Below are positions 1 to 9,380 of a stretch of 64,000 bases of DNA, in pieces. This DNA comes from Reichenbachiella ulvae. GTDB taxonomy: Bacteria; Bacteroidota; Bacteroidia; Cytophagales; Cyclobacteriaceae. Every line of letters begins with the position of its first letter. Position 1 is the first letter of the stretch. Under the pieces are notes generated by a model. The model did no database searches. It was not told where the DNA came from and was given only the letters and a program-made list of their open reading frames with translations. Position numbers and translations under genes: made by a program. Location of the stretch: assembly GCF_025833875.1 (NCBI RefSeq), contig NZ_JAOYOD010000001.1, positions 2,170,001 through 2,234,000 on the forward strand, in the 5' to 3' direction.

Positions 1-62
1 CCCATCGTATATTATTTAAAATCTTCATAATTCAATCATTAATTATTCTTCACAATCTTCTC

Positions 63-3000
63 TTAAAACTTGATATTAATACCAAGTATATACTCTCGGA
101 AGTTCGGGTATCTCAAATTGTCCAAACCTGGTTGCAGAGCATTGCCTCGAGATCCTAACTCTGGATTATATCCCTCATAGTTGGTCCAGGTGAACAAGTT
201 GTTTCCTGAAGCATAAAGAGACACATCTGATAAGAAGCTAACCTTCTCCATCACTTTTCTTGGAAGTGAATAGTCAATTCTTATAGATCTCAATTTGATA
301 AAATCTGCGTCACTAATCCAAAAAGTGTTAGGCCCGATGTTATTTCTAGACCCAGATCTAGAAGACAATGTAGGATAAGTAGCCTCATCTCCTGGCTGAT
401 ACCATGCTTCATCAATCCGGTCAGGACCTGGTAGTACAGTTCTTGCCATTCGCTGATTTCTTGTCTGATCATATTGCCTGTACAAATCATTTCCGAAATT
501 GTAATCAAACATGATGGAAAGTTTAACTCCTTTATATTTGAATTCATTGTAGAATCCACCAAAGAGTTTCGGCAAACCATTTCCAATCACAGTACGATCC
601 ATCTCAGCATCTATTTGAAAATCACCATTCCAATCCTTCCAGAAAACTTCACCTCCCAAAATAGTCTGTCCATTCATGGTTAGTTGGTTAATCGTACCGG
701 TATATTCCTGGCCGTTGAGTTCGTGTCTCAAGAAACCACCATTCTCGTCAAAAACTGGAGTCAACTGGTTGCCATTGTCATCAAAAGCATTGGACTCATC
801 ATAAGGAAAAACTCCCTGAGCTGTATATCCATAAAAGTCTCCAATAGACCCACCTTCCTTAATGATATATTGACCTTGAATGATCTGACCGTCTTCTTCT
901 GCCAATTTCAAAATCTCATTAGCATTAGTGGCTATATTAAAACTAGAATACCATTGAAACTCTGGACGACTTATGATTTCACCATTGATAGTCACTTCAA
1001 TACCACTATTCTTAATTTCCCCTATATTGTTTCGGATGGATCCAAATCCAGTTTCTTCTGGGATAGGCGTATTGTATAACAGATCAGAAGTTAACTTTTC
1101 GTAGTAATCTACATTGGCGTTCAATCTGCCACCGAAGAAACCTAAATCAACACCAATATATGACTGCTGAGTCGTTTCCCACGCCAAGTTTGGATTACCT
1201 AACTGATTCGGAGCTATACCATTTTGTCCATCGTATAGATTTCCAGGTGAATAGAGTGTTCTACTATCAAAGTTCCCGATGCGTTCGTTACCATTCTGAG
1301 AGATACCTGCTCTTATTTTAAAATCAGAAACTACTGTAGAAAGAGGGGCCCAGAATGCCTCGTCACTGACTCTCCAGCCAGCAGATACACCGGGGAATAC
1401 GCCAAATTGATTTTCTGAACCAAATCGGGAAGAACCATCTCTTCTAACTGTAACGCCCAATAGGTACTTTCCTTTGTAATCATAAGTGAATCTACCAAAC
1501 TGCGAAGACAAAGCATGAGATGTTGCTGTTGTTCTAGTATTTGCTGCATCCAGTTCTACCACGTTATTAAAAGTCCTAACAATATCATTATTAAACTCCG
1601 TGGAGCGGAATCTAGCATACTCATTTTTCCACTTTTGGATTTGGATACCCACCATCGCGGACACATTATGCTTACCAAAGCTCTTTTTGTAACTGAAGTA
1701 ATTTTCTTGCTGAAGACTAAAATTAAGTCTGGTAATTTCAGAACCTGAGGGTGCGCTATTTAATCGTTGAACTACTGTAGGGTCAAAATCGTTATCCCTT
1801 TGTAGCTCGAGTAGAATACCAACAGTAGACTTAAACTTCAAAGATGGAAGTAGCTGCAATTCTGCATAGCTGAATACCTGTCCATCATAGTCTCTTCTTC
1901 TTCTCACAGCAAAAAGTGTCTCCGCTACTACATTTTCCTGACTTGAGGTTTGTGGCACATACGTTCCATCTGCATCCTGTGTGGGCAAATATGGAAAGTG
2001 AGTGGAAAGTTGCCCAAAAACCTTTCCTTCTACTAGACCATTTCTCTCTGAGTAAGACCCTATTATTCTTGTACCTGCCTTGAGCCATTCTGCTGCTTTG
2101 AAGTTAATATTCAGAGTGGTATTCAGTCTTTGATAGTCTGAGTTTTTAACAACACCTTCTTGATTTAGAAACCCTGTATTCCAGTAAAAATTGGCTTCAT
2201 CCTGTCCTCCGCTAAGAGAAAGTCCTACCTGATCTCTAACTCCTACTCGAGTGATCATTTCTTGGTAATCAAAATCCTGATTGAACAGAGTTGAAAGCGA
2301 GTCGGCTGGAGCTTGTGCTTCTGCAATGTTATTTCCCCTTCTTCCAATTTCATAAATCCTAGCTTGACGAGTATTCGAAACTGGAATTTTAGTAGCTAAA
2401 TCACTGTAACTACGCACATAGTTCGCCTCTATTTTGGTCTCACCTGACTTTCCTTTTTTGGTAGTAATGATGATGACGCCATTGGCAGATTTAGAACCAT
2501 AGATAGCAGCAGAGGCTCCATCCTTTAGCACCTCGACTGAGGCAATATCATTGGGATTAATATTATCAATATTATCTAGCTGCTGTCCATCTACTACATA
2601 AAGAGGCCCTGTACCAGCATTCAAGGTAGATGTACCTCTAATCTGAATGTCAGAAGCTTCTCCAGGCCCGCCGTTCGAGGTAATGGATACACCTGACAAT
2701 CTACCCCTCATACCGTCAAGTGGCGAAACAGGAGTGGACTGAGCGATTTCATCCGCCTTAACCGAAGATACAGCTCCAGTCAAATCACGACGATTCTGCT
2801 CGCCATATCCAACTACGACCACCTCTTCGAGGTTAGTGGCATCTACTTCCAGAGTAATGTCTATCGCACTTCTTCCATTTACTGTAGTTTCTTGAGATTT
2901 GTACCCCAGGAAACTGAAAGTCAATACATCACTATCAGATGCTGCAATTCTGTAATTCCCATCAAAATCGGTAACTGTACCATTGGTCGTCCCTTTGATG

Positions 3001-3146
3001 AGAATAGTAACTCCAGGTAATCCCTGAAAATCATCTCCGGAGACCACCTTACCTGTGATCGTGTTCCCCTGTGCATAGGTGTCTGTAGCAGCAAACACTG
3101 CCAAAACCACTACCAGAGGCCTTAGTAATTTGTAAATTTTCTTCAT
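63..3146 (-). CDS. SusC/RagA-family TonB-dependent outer-membrane transporter
   Basis: This 1027-residue protein should form the outer-membrane porin of a SusCD glycan importer, passing oligosaccharides to the periplasm with TonB energy. A signal peptide ends near AATDTYAQG. A carboxypeptidase-like regulatory domain (about residues 28-105, ITGKVVSGDD...LPGVTILIKGT) follows, then a TonB-box-like stretch (EEVVVVGYGEQ) and a plug domain with the family hallmarks GPLYVVDGQ and ASAAIYGSKSANGVIIITTKKG. The rest is a 22-strand barrel ending in an aromatic C-terminus (INIKF). I chose the ATG at 3146; a TTG two codons upstream is also in frame. The hybrid regulator lies just upstream. The usual SusD partner should follow below position 63, outside the window. 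Substrate is unknown; neighbouring rhamnosidase and xylosidase-type enzymes suggest a rhamnose-containing glycan. Confidence 0.95.
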   Translation of the reverse strand: MKKIYKLLRPLVVVLAVFAATDTYAQGNTITGKVVSGDDFQGLPGVTILIKGTTNGTVTDFDGNYRIAASDSDVLTFSFLGYKSQETTVNGRSAIDITLEVDATNLEEVVVVGYGEQNRRDLTGAVSSVKADEIAQSTPVSPLDGMRGRLSGVSITSNGGPGEASDIQIRGTSTLNAGTGPLYVVDGQQLDNIDNINPNDIASVEVLKDGASAAIYGSKSANGVIIITTKKGKSGETKIEANYVRSYSDLATKIPVSNTRQARIYEIGRRGNNIAEAQAPADSLSTLFNQDFDYQEMITRVGVRDQVGLSLSGGQDEANFYWNTGFLNQEGVVKNSDYQRLNTTLNINFKAAEWLKAGTRIIGSYSERNGLVEGKVFGQLSTHFPYLPTQDADGTYVPQTSSQENVVAETLFAVRRRRDYDGQVFSYAELQLLPSLKFKSTVGILLELQRDNDFDPTVVQRLNSAPSGSEITRLNFSLQQENYFSYKKSFGKHNVSAMVGIQIQKWKNEYARFRSTEFNNDIVRTFNNVVELDAANTRTTATSHALSSQFGRFTYDYKGKYLLGVTVRRDGSSRFGSENQFGVFPGVSAGWRVSDEAFWAPLSTVVSDFKIRAGISQNGNERIGNFDSRTLYSPGNLYDGQNGIAPNQLGNPNLAWETTQQSYIGVDLGFFGGRLNANVDYYEKLTSDLLYNTPIPEETGFGSIRNNIGEIKNSGIEVTINGEIISRPEFQWYSSFNIATNANEILKLAEEDGQIIQGQYIIKEGGSIGDFYGYTAQGVFPYDESNAFDDNGNQLTPVFDENGGFLRHELNGQEYTGTINQLTMNGQTILGGEVFWKDWNGDFQIDAEMDRTVIGNGLPKLFGGFYNEFKYKGVKLSIMFDYNFGNDLYRQYDQTRNQRMARTVLPGPDRIDEAWYQPGDEATYPTLSSRSGSRNNIGPNTFWISDADFIKLRSIRIDYSLPRKVMEKVSFLSDVSLYASGNNLFTWTNYEGYNPELGSRGNALQPGLDNLRYPNFREYILGINIKF

Positions 3147-3264
3147 AATCAACTTTATTTAATAATTAGAATAATTGGTACTCATCATGTCCCGATTGAC
3201 ACAGAGAATTGGTTGCAAATGATAGAGATCAATTTTCACTCCTACCTATTTGAATTTAGTCTTC

Positions 3265-3281
3265 AACCAATCGAAACCAAT
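3265..3281 (-). promoter_or_regulatory. Candidate activator site upstream of the SusC gene
   Basis: On the minus strand the heptamer ATTGGTT occurs twice with a 10-bp period, about 120-135 bp upstream of the SusC start. An inverted third copy lies at 3208-3214. Direct repeats one helical turn apart suit an AraC-type DNA-binding domain such as the one ending the adjacent hybrid regulator. The repeat is seen; its role is inference. Confidence 0.3.
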
Positions 3282-3367
3282 TGAGTTTAATCGCTAATTA
3301 GGAGTAGATTTGATGAAAAATTGTCCAAATAAATGGTGATAAAGTCCTTTTTAACCAACTAGAGGCA

Positions 3368-6300
3368 TTATTTCACTCCTAAACTGTCCTTAAACTTCTG
3401 GGAGTAAGCTTTTGGGCTCATAGAGTAGAATTTCTTGAAAGTTTTAGAAAAGTAATTTGCACTTTTAAAGCCCACCTTATAGCCGACTTCAGAAATATTC
3501 ACTTTCCCCTGCTCTATCAGAGACGCTGCCTCTTGCATTCTGACAGTTAGTACATAATCGTTGGGTGTTTGGTTGGTCCACGCCTTGAATTTGGTAAATA
3601 AAAGTGATCGGCTGATACCTAATTTATCACACAAGAGCTGAATACTAAAGAACTCATTACCAATGTTTTCTTTGATGATCTTAACTGCTTTACCCATCAT
3701 AACTTCATCCATGGAAGATACAGTGGCATCTGGTTTAGTAAATTCCCCATTCTCACTGAATTTACTCTTCAACCTTTCTTGTGCAGCAATCATATTCTTA
3801 CTCTTGAGTAGCAACTCTCTCACATCAAAAGGCTTGCTCAAATACTCATCAGCTCCCGATTCCAAACCATCGTATTTGTAAATCAGTGAAGTCCTGGCAG
3901 TGAGTAAAATAAAAGGAATATGACTGGTTCTAATTTCAGATTTAATTTTAGCACAAAATTCAATACCATCCATAATAGGCATCATTACATCGCTAATGAT
4001 CAAGTTAGGCTGTAATGCCAAAGCTTCTTGGTAGCCATTCGCACCATTATTGGCCAAAGTAACATGATAATATTCGTTCAAGACACCATAGATAAACTTG
4101 CTGATATCTTCATTGTCCTCGACAACCAAAATTTTATAGTCACTTTTTTCTTCATTTTCGACGGGCTCAATTTCTTTTTGAACTGGACGATCCTCATCGA
4201 TGGACTGTCTACTGATATATTGAGAAATGTCCTCACTATTCTTAAATGAGGTGATGATATCTTCCTCACTTAAATGTCCCCTACCAACTCTTAACCCCAT
4301 AATAAAGGAGCTTCCTTTTCCTTCCGTACTCTCTACCTTCAACTCCCCTTGATGCAGATCCATTACACTTTTTGCTATGGCAAGACCTATACCTGACCCT
4401 TGTTTGAACTTCACCTTATTGCCTTGCTTTGGCACTTCATAAAATCGATCGAATATTTTCTCTAAATGGTCAGCAGAAATACCTTCACCACTATCTTTGA
4501 CTTTGATCGAAACGGCTGAATCGTGATTTATAACAGAAACGCTAATCTTACCTTTAGCCGGAGTAAACTTGAAAGCATTAGAAATAAGATTATAAAGAAC
4601 TTTTTCTAACTTGTCGCGATCGAAATAGACCAATAATGAATCATTTTCAGAATGAAATGAATAAGAAAGTTTATTGATCTTGGCCTGTTGGTCGAAGGAC
4701 AGAAAAATCTCTTTGGCAAAAGACACAATATTACCTTCAGCAGCTTGTAACTTCATTTGCTGATTTTCGAGTTTTCTAAAATCCATCAATTCGTTGATTA
4801 GCTTAAAGAGCTGGTCTGTATTCTTTTTTATCACCAAAAGCTGTCGATAAATATAACTTGGTCCCTTATAGTCATCAATCAATCTTTCTAAAGGACCAGA
4901 TATCAGGGTCAATGGTGTCCTGAACTCATGAGAAATATTAGTAAAAAATTGTAGTTTCTGCTTATTAACTTCTTGTTGGTGTAAGAACTCTCTACTTTCC
5001 ATTTCTAACTGATGCTGAAGTCTCAATCTGGATTTGAAAAAGTATATAAAAGCAAATAATGCTACCAAAACAATAATTGCATATAACAAATAAGCCCAGG
5101 TGGTTAACCAAGGTGCCGGGTGAACTATAATTGTAAGGGTTGTAGGTTTCTCGGTTTGTATGCCATCTCCATTAACACCAATTACCTCGAATGTATAAGT
5201 CCCCCCTCTTTGAATCGTAAAGGAGACTGAAGGGTTAGCAGTGGTCACCCAATTGTCATCAAGCCCAATCAAACGGTATCTATAGGTTGTTTTGTCCGGA
5301 TTGAGAAATACTGGCATATTGAAATCTATTGTAAAAAGATTTTGATCGTAATCCAACTCAACTTCCTTAACGTATTCAATGGATTGATTGAGAATTTCAC
5401 TTCCATCATTGACATGAATACGCTTACCAAATAAAGAAAAGGAGGTTAGAACTACATTGGGAGCATAATCATCTTCCGCCCCCCCCAATGCATTTGGATA
5501 AAAAGCGGTAACTCCAGAAGCCCCCCCAAAGTAAACCATCCCATTGGATGCTGCCAGTTTTGTAGCCCGATTGAACTCATTAGGATTCACACCATCCTTC
5601 TTGTTATAGAATTGGTACTCTCCTGTGGCAGTGTTGTATGAAACCACTCCTTCTTCACTACTCATCCATAAATCTCCATCTTTTTCTTGAGTGATACCAA
5701 ATACAGATGTCAGGCCTTCTATGTCCACTTTTTCAATTCTATCATTATCGACATAGTATAACCCTCTACCGTGTGCTCCTAGCCAAACGCGCCCATTATT
5801 ATCCTCAAAAAGATCATGAATGAAAAGATTATCGTCTTCCACTCCATTGACCTCCATCAAATCAAAACGATAAGTTCCAGTCCTGTAATCATCCGCAGAC
5901 AAACGATTCAACCCTCTGCCTGTACCGACATATAACGCTCCGCTTTTGTCAAGTAGTAAAGCCCTCACATTTGAACTTGAAATAGACGAACCAACCATAT
6001 TAGGGTGAAAACTCATAAAATCATCCGTTTTCGGATCTAACAAATTCAATCCCTTGTTCAAAGTACCGGCCCAAATTTTACCATCACTAGCCTTAGCAAT
6101 TGATAATACCTGATCCGAGGTTAATGAGTGTCCTCTTCTACCTTCGTTTCTGTACTCTTTGAATTTCTTGGATTTCAAATCCAAATGAATAAGTCCTCTA
6201 TGAAAAGTTCCAATCCATAATTTATCATCCCCTTCATATAGCAATGCTTTTACAGTACCAATCGAATTCCCATAGGCTAACTCATCAATCTTAATATAGG

Positions 6301-7513
6301 TATCAGTATTTGGTTCATATATATTTAGCCCTGTTCCTTCAGTTCCAAAATATATCTTCCCATGATCATCTTCGACAATAGCACTAACTACGCTATAGCT
6401 TAATTGAGTACCACTTCTCTCACCAATTTTCTCAAAATTGATAAGCTCATCATCCCAATAGTTGATACCACCAAAGTAAGATGCCACCCAAATCCCACCT
6501 TCTCGATCACAAAAAATATCTCTAATACTATTGCCTGAAAGACTATTGTCTCTTTTTGGGTCATGCCTAATTTTTGCAATTAATTGATTAGCGCTATCAA
6601 TGACATTAAGGCCATCATATGTACCCACCCAGAGTCTTTTTTTATGGTCATATTCTAAATCCTGAATTACCTGATTGGAGAGTATCTGATCACCATCAGC
6701 CCCATAAGTCTCAAAAGTATCAGTAGATACATCCAATAAATAAAGTCCCTTCTCTGTACCAACCCATAAATTACCAAACTGATCTTCTTGAATACTTAAA
6801 ATACTATTCGAGCTGGCCTTAGCCCCAGGTGCTTTATCAGGCAAGAACCTCTTAAATTTCAATTTCCCTCCCTCACTAGCTATGAGTAGATTCAAACCTG
6901 ATTTAGTTCCTACCCAAAATTGACCATCTCTAGATCGAAAAAAAACAGTCACAATGCTCGAACTTAAACTCTGATCATCTTCAGGGTCATGTGCGTTGGA
7001 TATTACAATATCTTTATTCTCATTTATCACATCTACACCACCTCTGGTTGCCACCCATACATGATCTTCATCATATCTAATCAAATCATATATCCTACTT
7101 GACGAAGTTGACAATTGAGATGGTATCTTAGTGGAATAATCTATTATCGAATCCAATTTAGGATCATAGCGCAACAAACCATTTTTAGAGCACACCCAAA
7201 CAAACCCTCGGTCCAAATAAATGTTATAAATATCATTCCGCCATTGTTGTTCATTGCCCGACTTGGCCCTGTAGACTACTCTAAGGTCCGTTCCATCATA
7301 TTTCATCAGACCATTTCGAGTACCTAGCCATAAAATCCCGTGATTATCTTGGACTATATCATTTACTGAGTTGAGTGAAAATCCATCGGACGTTGAAATG
7401 TGCTTGAATCCATAAAATTTACTTTGTCCATATAGGTCTATGCAAGCAAAAATTAATGTTAGGCTATAAATGAAAAAACTCAACTTGGATATTACAGCAA
7501 TTCTCATTTTCAT
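3368..7513 (-). CDS. Hybrid two-component system sensor/regulator (one-protein HTCC)
   Basis: This 1381-residue inner-membrane protein combines sensor and transcription factor, as is usual for Bacteroidota polysaccharide loci. After a signal peptide, about 700 residues form two-component-regulator propeller repeats (motifs such as LWLGTRNGL, IWVASYFGG, LWIGTFHRGL). A Y_Y_Y domain (about 730-815) and one membrane helix (about 820-842, LLYAIIVLVALFAFIYFF) follow. The cytoplasmic part has HisKA with phosphoacceptor His near 862 (ISHEFRTPLTLI), an HATPase domain (GSGIGLAIAKS), a receiver with phospho-acceptor Asp near 1175 (ISDVMMPIMDG) and a C-terminal AraC helix-turn-helix. The periplasmic propeller pair normally binds an oligosaccharide directly. 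It lies between rhamnose mutarotase and SusC, so it probably controls this locus. ATG at 7513 is chosen. Two poly-G tracts in the coding strand are noted separately. Confidence 0.96.
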   Translation of the reverse strand: MKMRIAVISKLSFFIYSLTLIFACIDLYGQSKFYGFKHISTSDGFSLNSVNDIVQDNHGILWLGTRNGLMKYDGTDLRVVYRAKSGNEQQWRNDIYNIYLDRGFVWVCSKNGLLRYDPKLDSIIDYSTKIPSQLSTSSSRIYDLIRYDEDHVWVATRGGVDVINENKDIVISNAHDPEDDQSLSSSIVTVFFRSRDGQFWVGTKSGLNLLIASEGGKLKFKRFLPDKAPGAKASSNSILSIQEDQFGNLWVGTEKGLYLLDVSTDTFETYGADGDQILSNQVIQDLEYDHKKRLWVGTYDGLNVIDSANQLIAKIRHDPKRDNSLSGNSIRDIFCDREGGIWVASYFGGINYWDDELINFEKIGERSGTQLSYSVVSAIVEDDHGKIYFGTEGTGLNIYEPNTDTYIKIDELAYGNSIGTVKALLYEGDDKLWIGTFHRGLIHLDLKSKKFKEYRNEGRRGHSLTSDQVLSIAKASDGKIWAGTLNKGLNLLDPKTDDFMSFHPNMVGSSISSSNVRALLLDKSGALYVGTGRGLNRLSADDYRTGTYRFDLMEVNGVEDDNLFIHDLFEDNNGRVWLGAHGRGLYYVDNDRIEKVDIEGLTSVFGITQEKDGDLWMSSEEGVVSYNTATGEYQFYNKKDGVNPNEFNRATKLAASNGMVYFGGASGVTAFYPNALGGAEDDYAPNVVLTSFSLFGKRIHVNDGSEILNQSIEYVKEVELDYDQNLFTIDFNMPVFLNPDKTTYRYRLIGLDDNWVTTANPSVSFTIQRGGTYTFEVIGVNGDGIQTEKPTTLTIIVHPAPWLTTWAYLLYAIIVLVALFAFIYFFKSRLRLQHQLEMESREFLHQQEVNKQKLQFFTNISHEFRTPLTLISGPLERLIDDYKGPSYIYRQLLVIKKNTDQLFKLINELMDFRKLENQQMKLQAAEGNIVSFAKEIFLSFDQQAKINKLSYSFHSENDSLLVYFDRDKLEKVLYNLISNAFKFTPAKGKISVSVINHDSAVSIKVKDSGEGISADHLEKIFDRFYEVPKQGNKVKFKQGSGIGLAIAKSVMDLHQGELKVESTEGKGSSFIMGLRVGRGHLSEEDIITSFKNSEDISQYISRQSIDEDRPVQKEIEPVENEEKSDYKILVVEDNEDISKFIYGVLNEYYHVTLANNGANGYQEALALQPNLIISDVMMPIMDGIEFCAKIKSEIRTSHIPFILLTARTSLIYKYDGLESGADEYLSKPFDVRELLLKSKNMIAAQERLKSKFSENGEFTKPDATVSSMDEVMMGKAVKIIKENIGNEFFSIQLLCDKLGISRSLLFTKFKAWTNQTPNDYVLTVRMQEAASLIEQGKVNISEVGYKVGFKSANYFSKTFKKFYSMSPKAYSQKFKDSLGVK

Positions 7514-7540
7514 CAATCAATCTTTCTTCAAATACTTATG

Positions 7541-7559
7541 TTATCTTCTAAGAAGATAA
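7541..7559. promoter_or_regulatory. Perfect 19-bp palindrome between rhaM and the hybrid regulator
   Basis: Arms TTATCTTCT and AGAAGATAA flank a single central A, 28 bp upstream of the regulator start. No U-tract follows on either strand, so an operator or RNA hairpin is more likely than a terminator. The function is not known. Confidence 0.35.
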
Positions 7560-7567
7560 TTCCTAGA

Positions 7568-7882
7568 TCATCTCAATTTAAACACCTCTTCTAGTTGAAT
7601 TGAGATGGGAGAATTATCCTCATGGGTTTCCATAATATCAGCCATGTAGGCCCACCAAGTCTGCACAATCTTTTCACCACCCAATTGCTGAGAGTTCTGC
7701 CCATCCCTGACCTTTTGACAAGCAAAAAGTGTATCAGTCTCCTCATCAAAAAATATAACATAATCTACCACGCCCGAATCTTTCAACAATTCTTTCAATT
7801 CAGGCCAGATATTATTGTGCCTCTGTTTGTATTCCTCCTTACAACCACTTTTCAACTTCATTTTGAATGCAATAGTTTCCAT
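7568..7882 (-). CDS. rhaM: L-rhamnose mutarotase
   Basis: A 104-residue cytoplasmic enzyme that interconverts alpha- and beta-L-rhamnose before isomerisation. The length equals that of the E. coli enzyme, and the active-site pattern is intact: Tyr18 and His22 in EEYKQRHNNIWPEL, and the Trp76-Trp77 pair in TWWAYMADIM, followed by DNSPISIQLEEVF. I use the internal ATG at 7882, because the upstream in-frame extension is hydrophobic and has no family counterpart. It sits 161 bp downstream of the GH43 gene and 54 bp upstream of the hybrid regulator. Rhamnose isomerase, kinase and aldolase are not in this window. Its presence beside a GH78 rhamnosidase is the strongest clue that the glycan contains L-rhamnose. 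Confidence 0.93.
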   Translation of the reverse strand: METIAFKMKLKSGCKEEYKQRHNNIWPELKELLKDSGVVDYVIFFDEETDTLFACQKVRDGQNSQQLGGEKIVQTWWAYMADIMETHEDNSPISIQLEEVFKLR

Positions 7883-8043
7883 ATAGAATATAATAAATAT
7901 AATTAACAATCCTCTTGCCCCATAAGCTGTGAATAAACTTGAGGACAATTGATCCTAAGAATTAGGAGTTTCTTTACAAAATATAGATTAAGATGACTGA
8001 TAGGCCTCTTGTCAGGTCAAGAAAAATGAGTCGAACCAAGGAA

Positions 8044-9360
8044 TCATTTAAAATGATGAGAGCTAAAGGCAAAACTATCAATTGTTATGTTTACTTTTTC
8101 TTTCACATCACTGAATTTCAAACAAACACCTTCAATTTCCCCTCGAAGAGTAGCCTTAGCCAATGATTCATCTGCCTTTACCGCTATTTCAGCCAATAGG
8201 GTTCCGGAAGGATGACTTTCTCTTACCTCAATAACACAATCTTCCAAAGCTTCATACTCAATTAGAATCTCAACTTTATCGTTGAGTCCTTTGATGTTAG
8301 GATAAATGAGGTAATCACCATTGTCAATAGCCCCTACACTAAATCCTCCTTGGTTGTTTTCTTGCTTGGTTGTGCCATAAGATTCGAAATAGTCTTCTGC
8401 CTGAATGACTTTGCTACCATCGTATTGACCCACTCCATCAAGATCGACTCTAATGACGGCCATCTCGCCGTTCTCCTTGTAATGTACGTAGCTGATAAAG
8501 GTGTCTCTAAAATACCGGTTGCCGGTTTGACTGATATCACAATAAGCAAAGTAGCTTTGATTGTGCCAGTCGAAGAAAGAACCATGCCTGCCTTGCAAAG
8601 GGCCATGTGGCCAGGTAGGACTCTCCAACCCGCCTACAAAACTGGTACTGTCAATGACAGTCCCTTTGTATTCATAAGGACCGTAGAGATCGTTGGACAT
8701 GGCATAAAAACAACCCCAAGAGAGATAAAACAATCCATTACGCTGATGAATGAAGGGTTTGTCATCCAATTTGCCTATTCCATAAGGGCCTTGTGGATCT
8801 TTCACCACAATTTTTCGAGGGGCTTCAGCTAATGAGATCATATCCTCATTTAATCTTGCGATGTAGTAATCCCAAACGCCAAATACCAAATAGTACTCTC
8901 CGCCAGTCTCAATGATACCCATGTCATATTCGTGTGTTGGGGTTAGTTCGGAAATTAGCAACGGCATGCCCAGTGGATCAGTCCAAGGACCAGTTGGAGA
9001 ATCAGCCACTACTACTCCAGCTCTTTGATTTCCTTCCGAAAAATACCAGTAATATTTGCCATTTCGATACGCGATATCTGTAGCCCAGCATGAAGAAAAC
9101 GGTTTTCCGATATAGGTATCTTCAGGTTTTAGCACAGACTCAAGCTTCCACGATCTCAAATCATCTGATGACCAAAGCGTCCAATCTTCCATGATAAACT
9201 TATCGTTATCTATAGACGTATCATGCGAGGCGGATAAATAGGCCTTATTATTGAAAACACGAATATGTGGATCATTTATCCCTTGGTTAGGAATAATCGG
9301 ATTTTGTGCTTGGGCAAAAAGACTAGTAAACAACAAAATTGTTAAATAGCAGTGTTTCAT
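8044..9360 (-). CDS. Secreted glycoside hydrolase family 43 with C-terminal CBM6-like domain
   Basis: A 438-residue exported glycosidase. A signal peptide (MKHCYLTILLFTSLFAQA) precedes a five-bladed propeller of GH43 type. The catalytic base is probably Asp30 (GINDPHIRVF), and a candidate acid is the Glu near 246 (GLESPTWPHGP). Family members cleave alpha-L-arabinofuranosides or beta-D-xylosides, sometimes galactosides; specificity cannot be read here. From about residue 320 the sequence resembles a CBM6-type beta-sandwich (IQAEDYFES, VGAIDNGDYLIYP). ATG at 9360 is chosen over a TTG two codons upstream. The gene starts 20 bp after the DUF1080 gene and is probably co-transcribed with GH3-GH78-DUF1080. 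Confidence 0.88.
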   Translation of the reverse strand: MKHCYLTILLFTSLFAQAQNPIIPNQGINDPHIRVFNNKAYLSASHDTSIDNDKFIMEDWTLWSSDDLRSWKLESVLKPEDTYIGKPFSSCWATDIAYRNGKYYWYFSEGNQRAGVVVADSPTGPWTDPLGMPLLISELTPTHEYDMGIIETGGEYYLVFGVWDYYIARLNEDMISLAEAPRKIVVKDPQGPYGIGKLDDKPFIHQRNGLFYLSWGCFYAMSNDLYGPYEYKGTVIDSTSFVGGLESPTWPHGPLQGRHGSFFDWHNQSYFAYCDISQTGNRYFRDTFISYVHYKENGEMAVIRVDLDGVGQYDGSKVIQAEDYFESYGTTKQENNQGGFSVGAIDNGDYLIYPNIKGLNDKVEILIEYEALEDCVIEVRESHPSGTLLAEIAVKADESLAKATLRGEIEGVCLKFSDVKEKVNITIDSFAFSSHHFK

Positions 9361-9380
9361 ATTCAATCATTCATACATGT

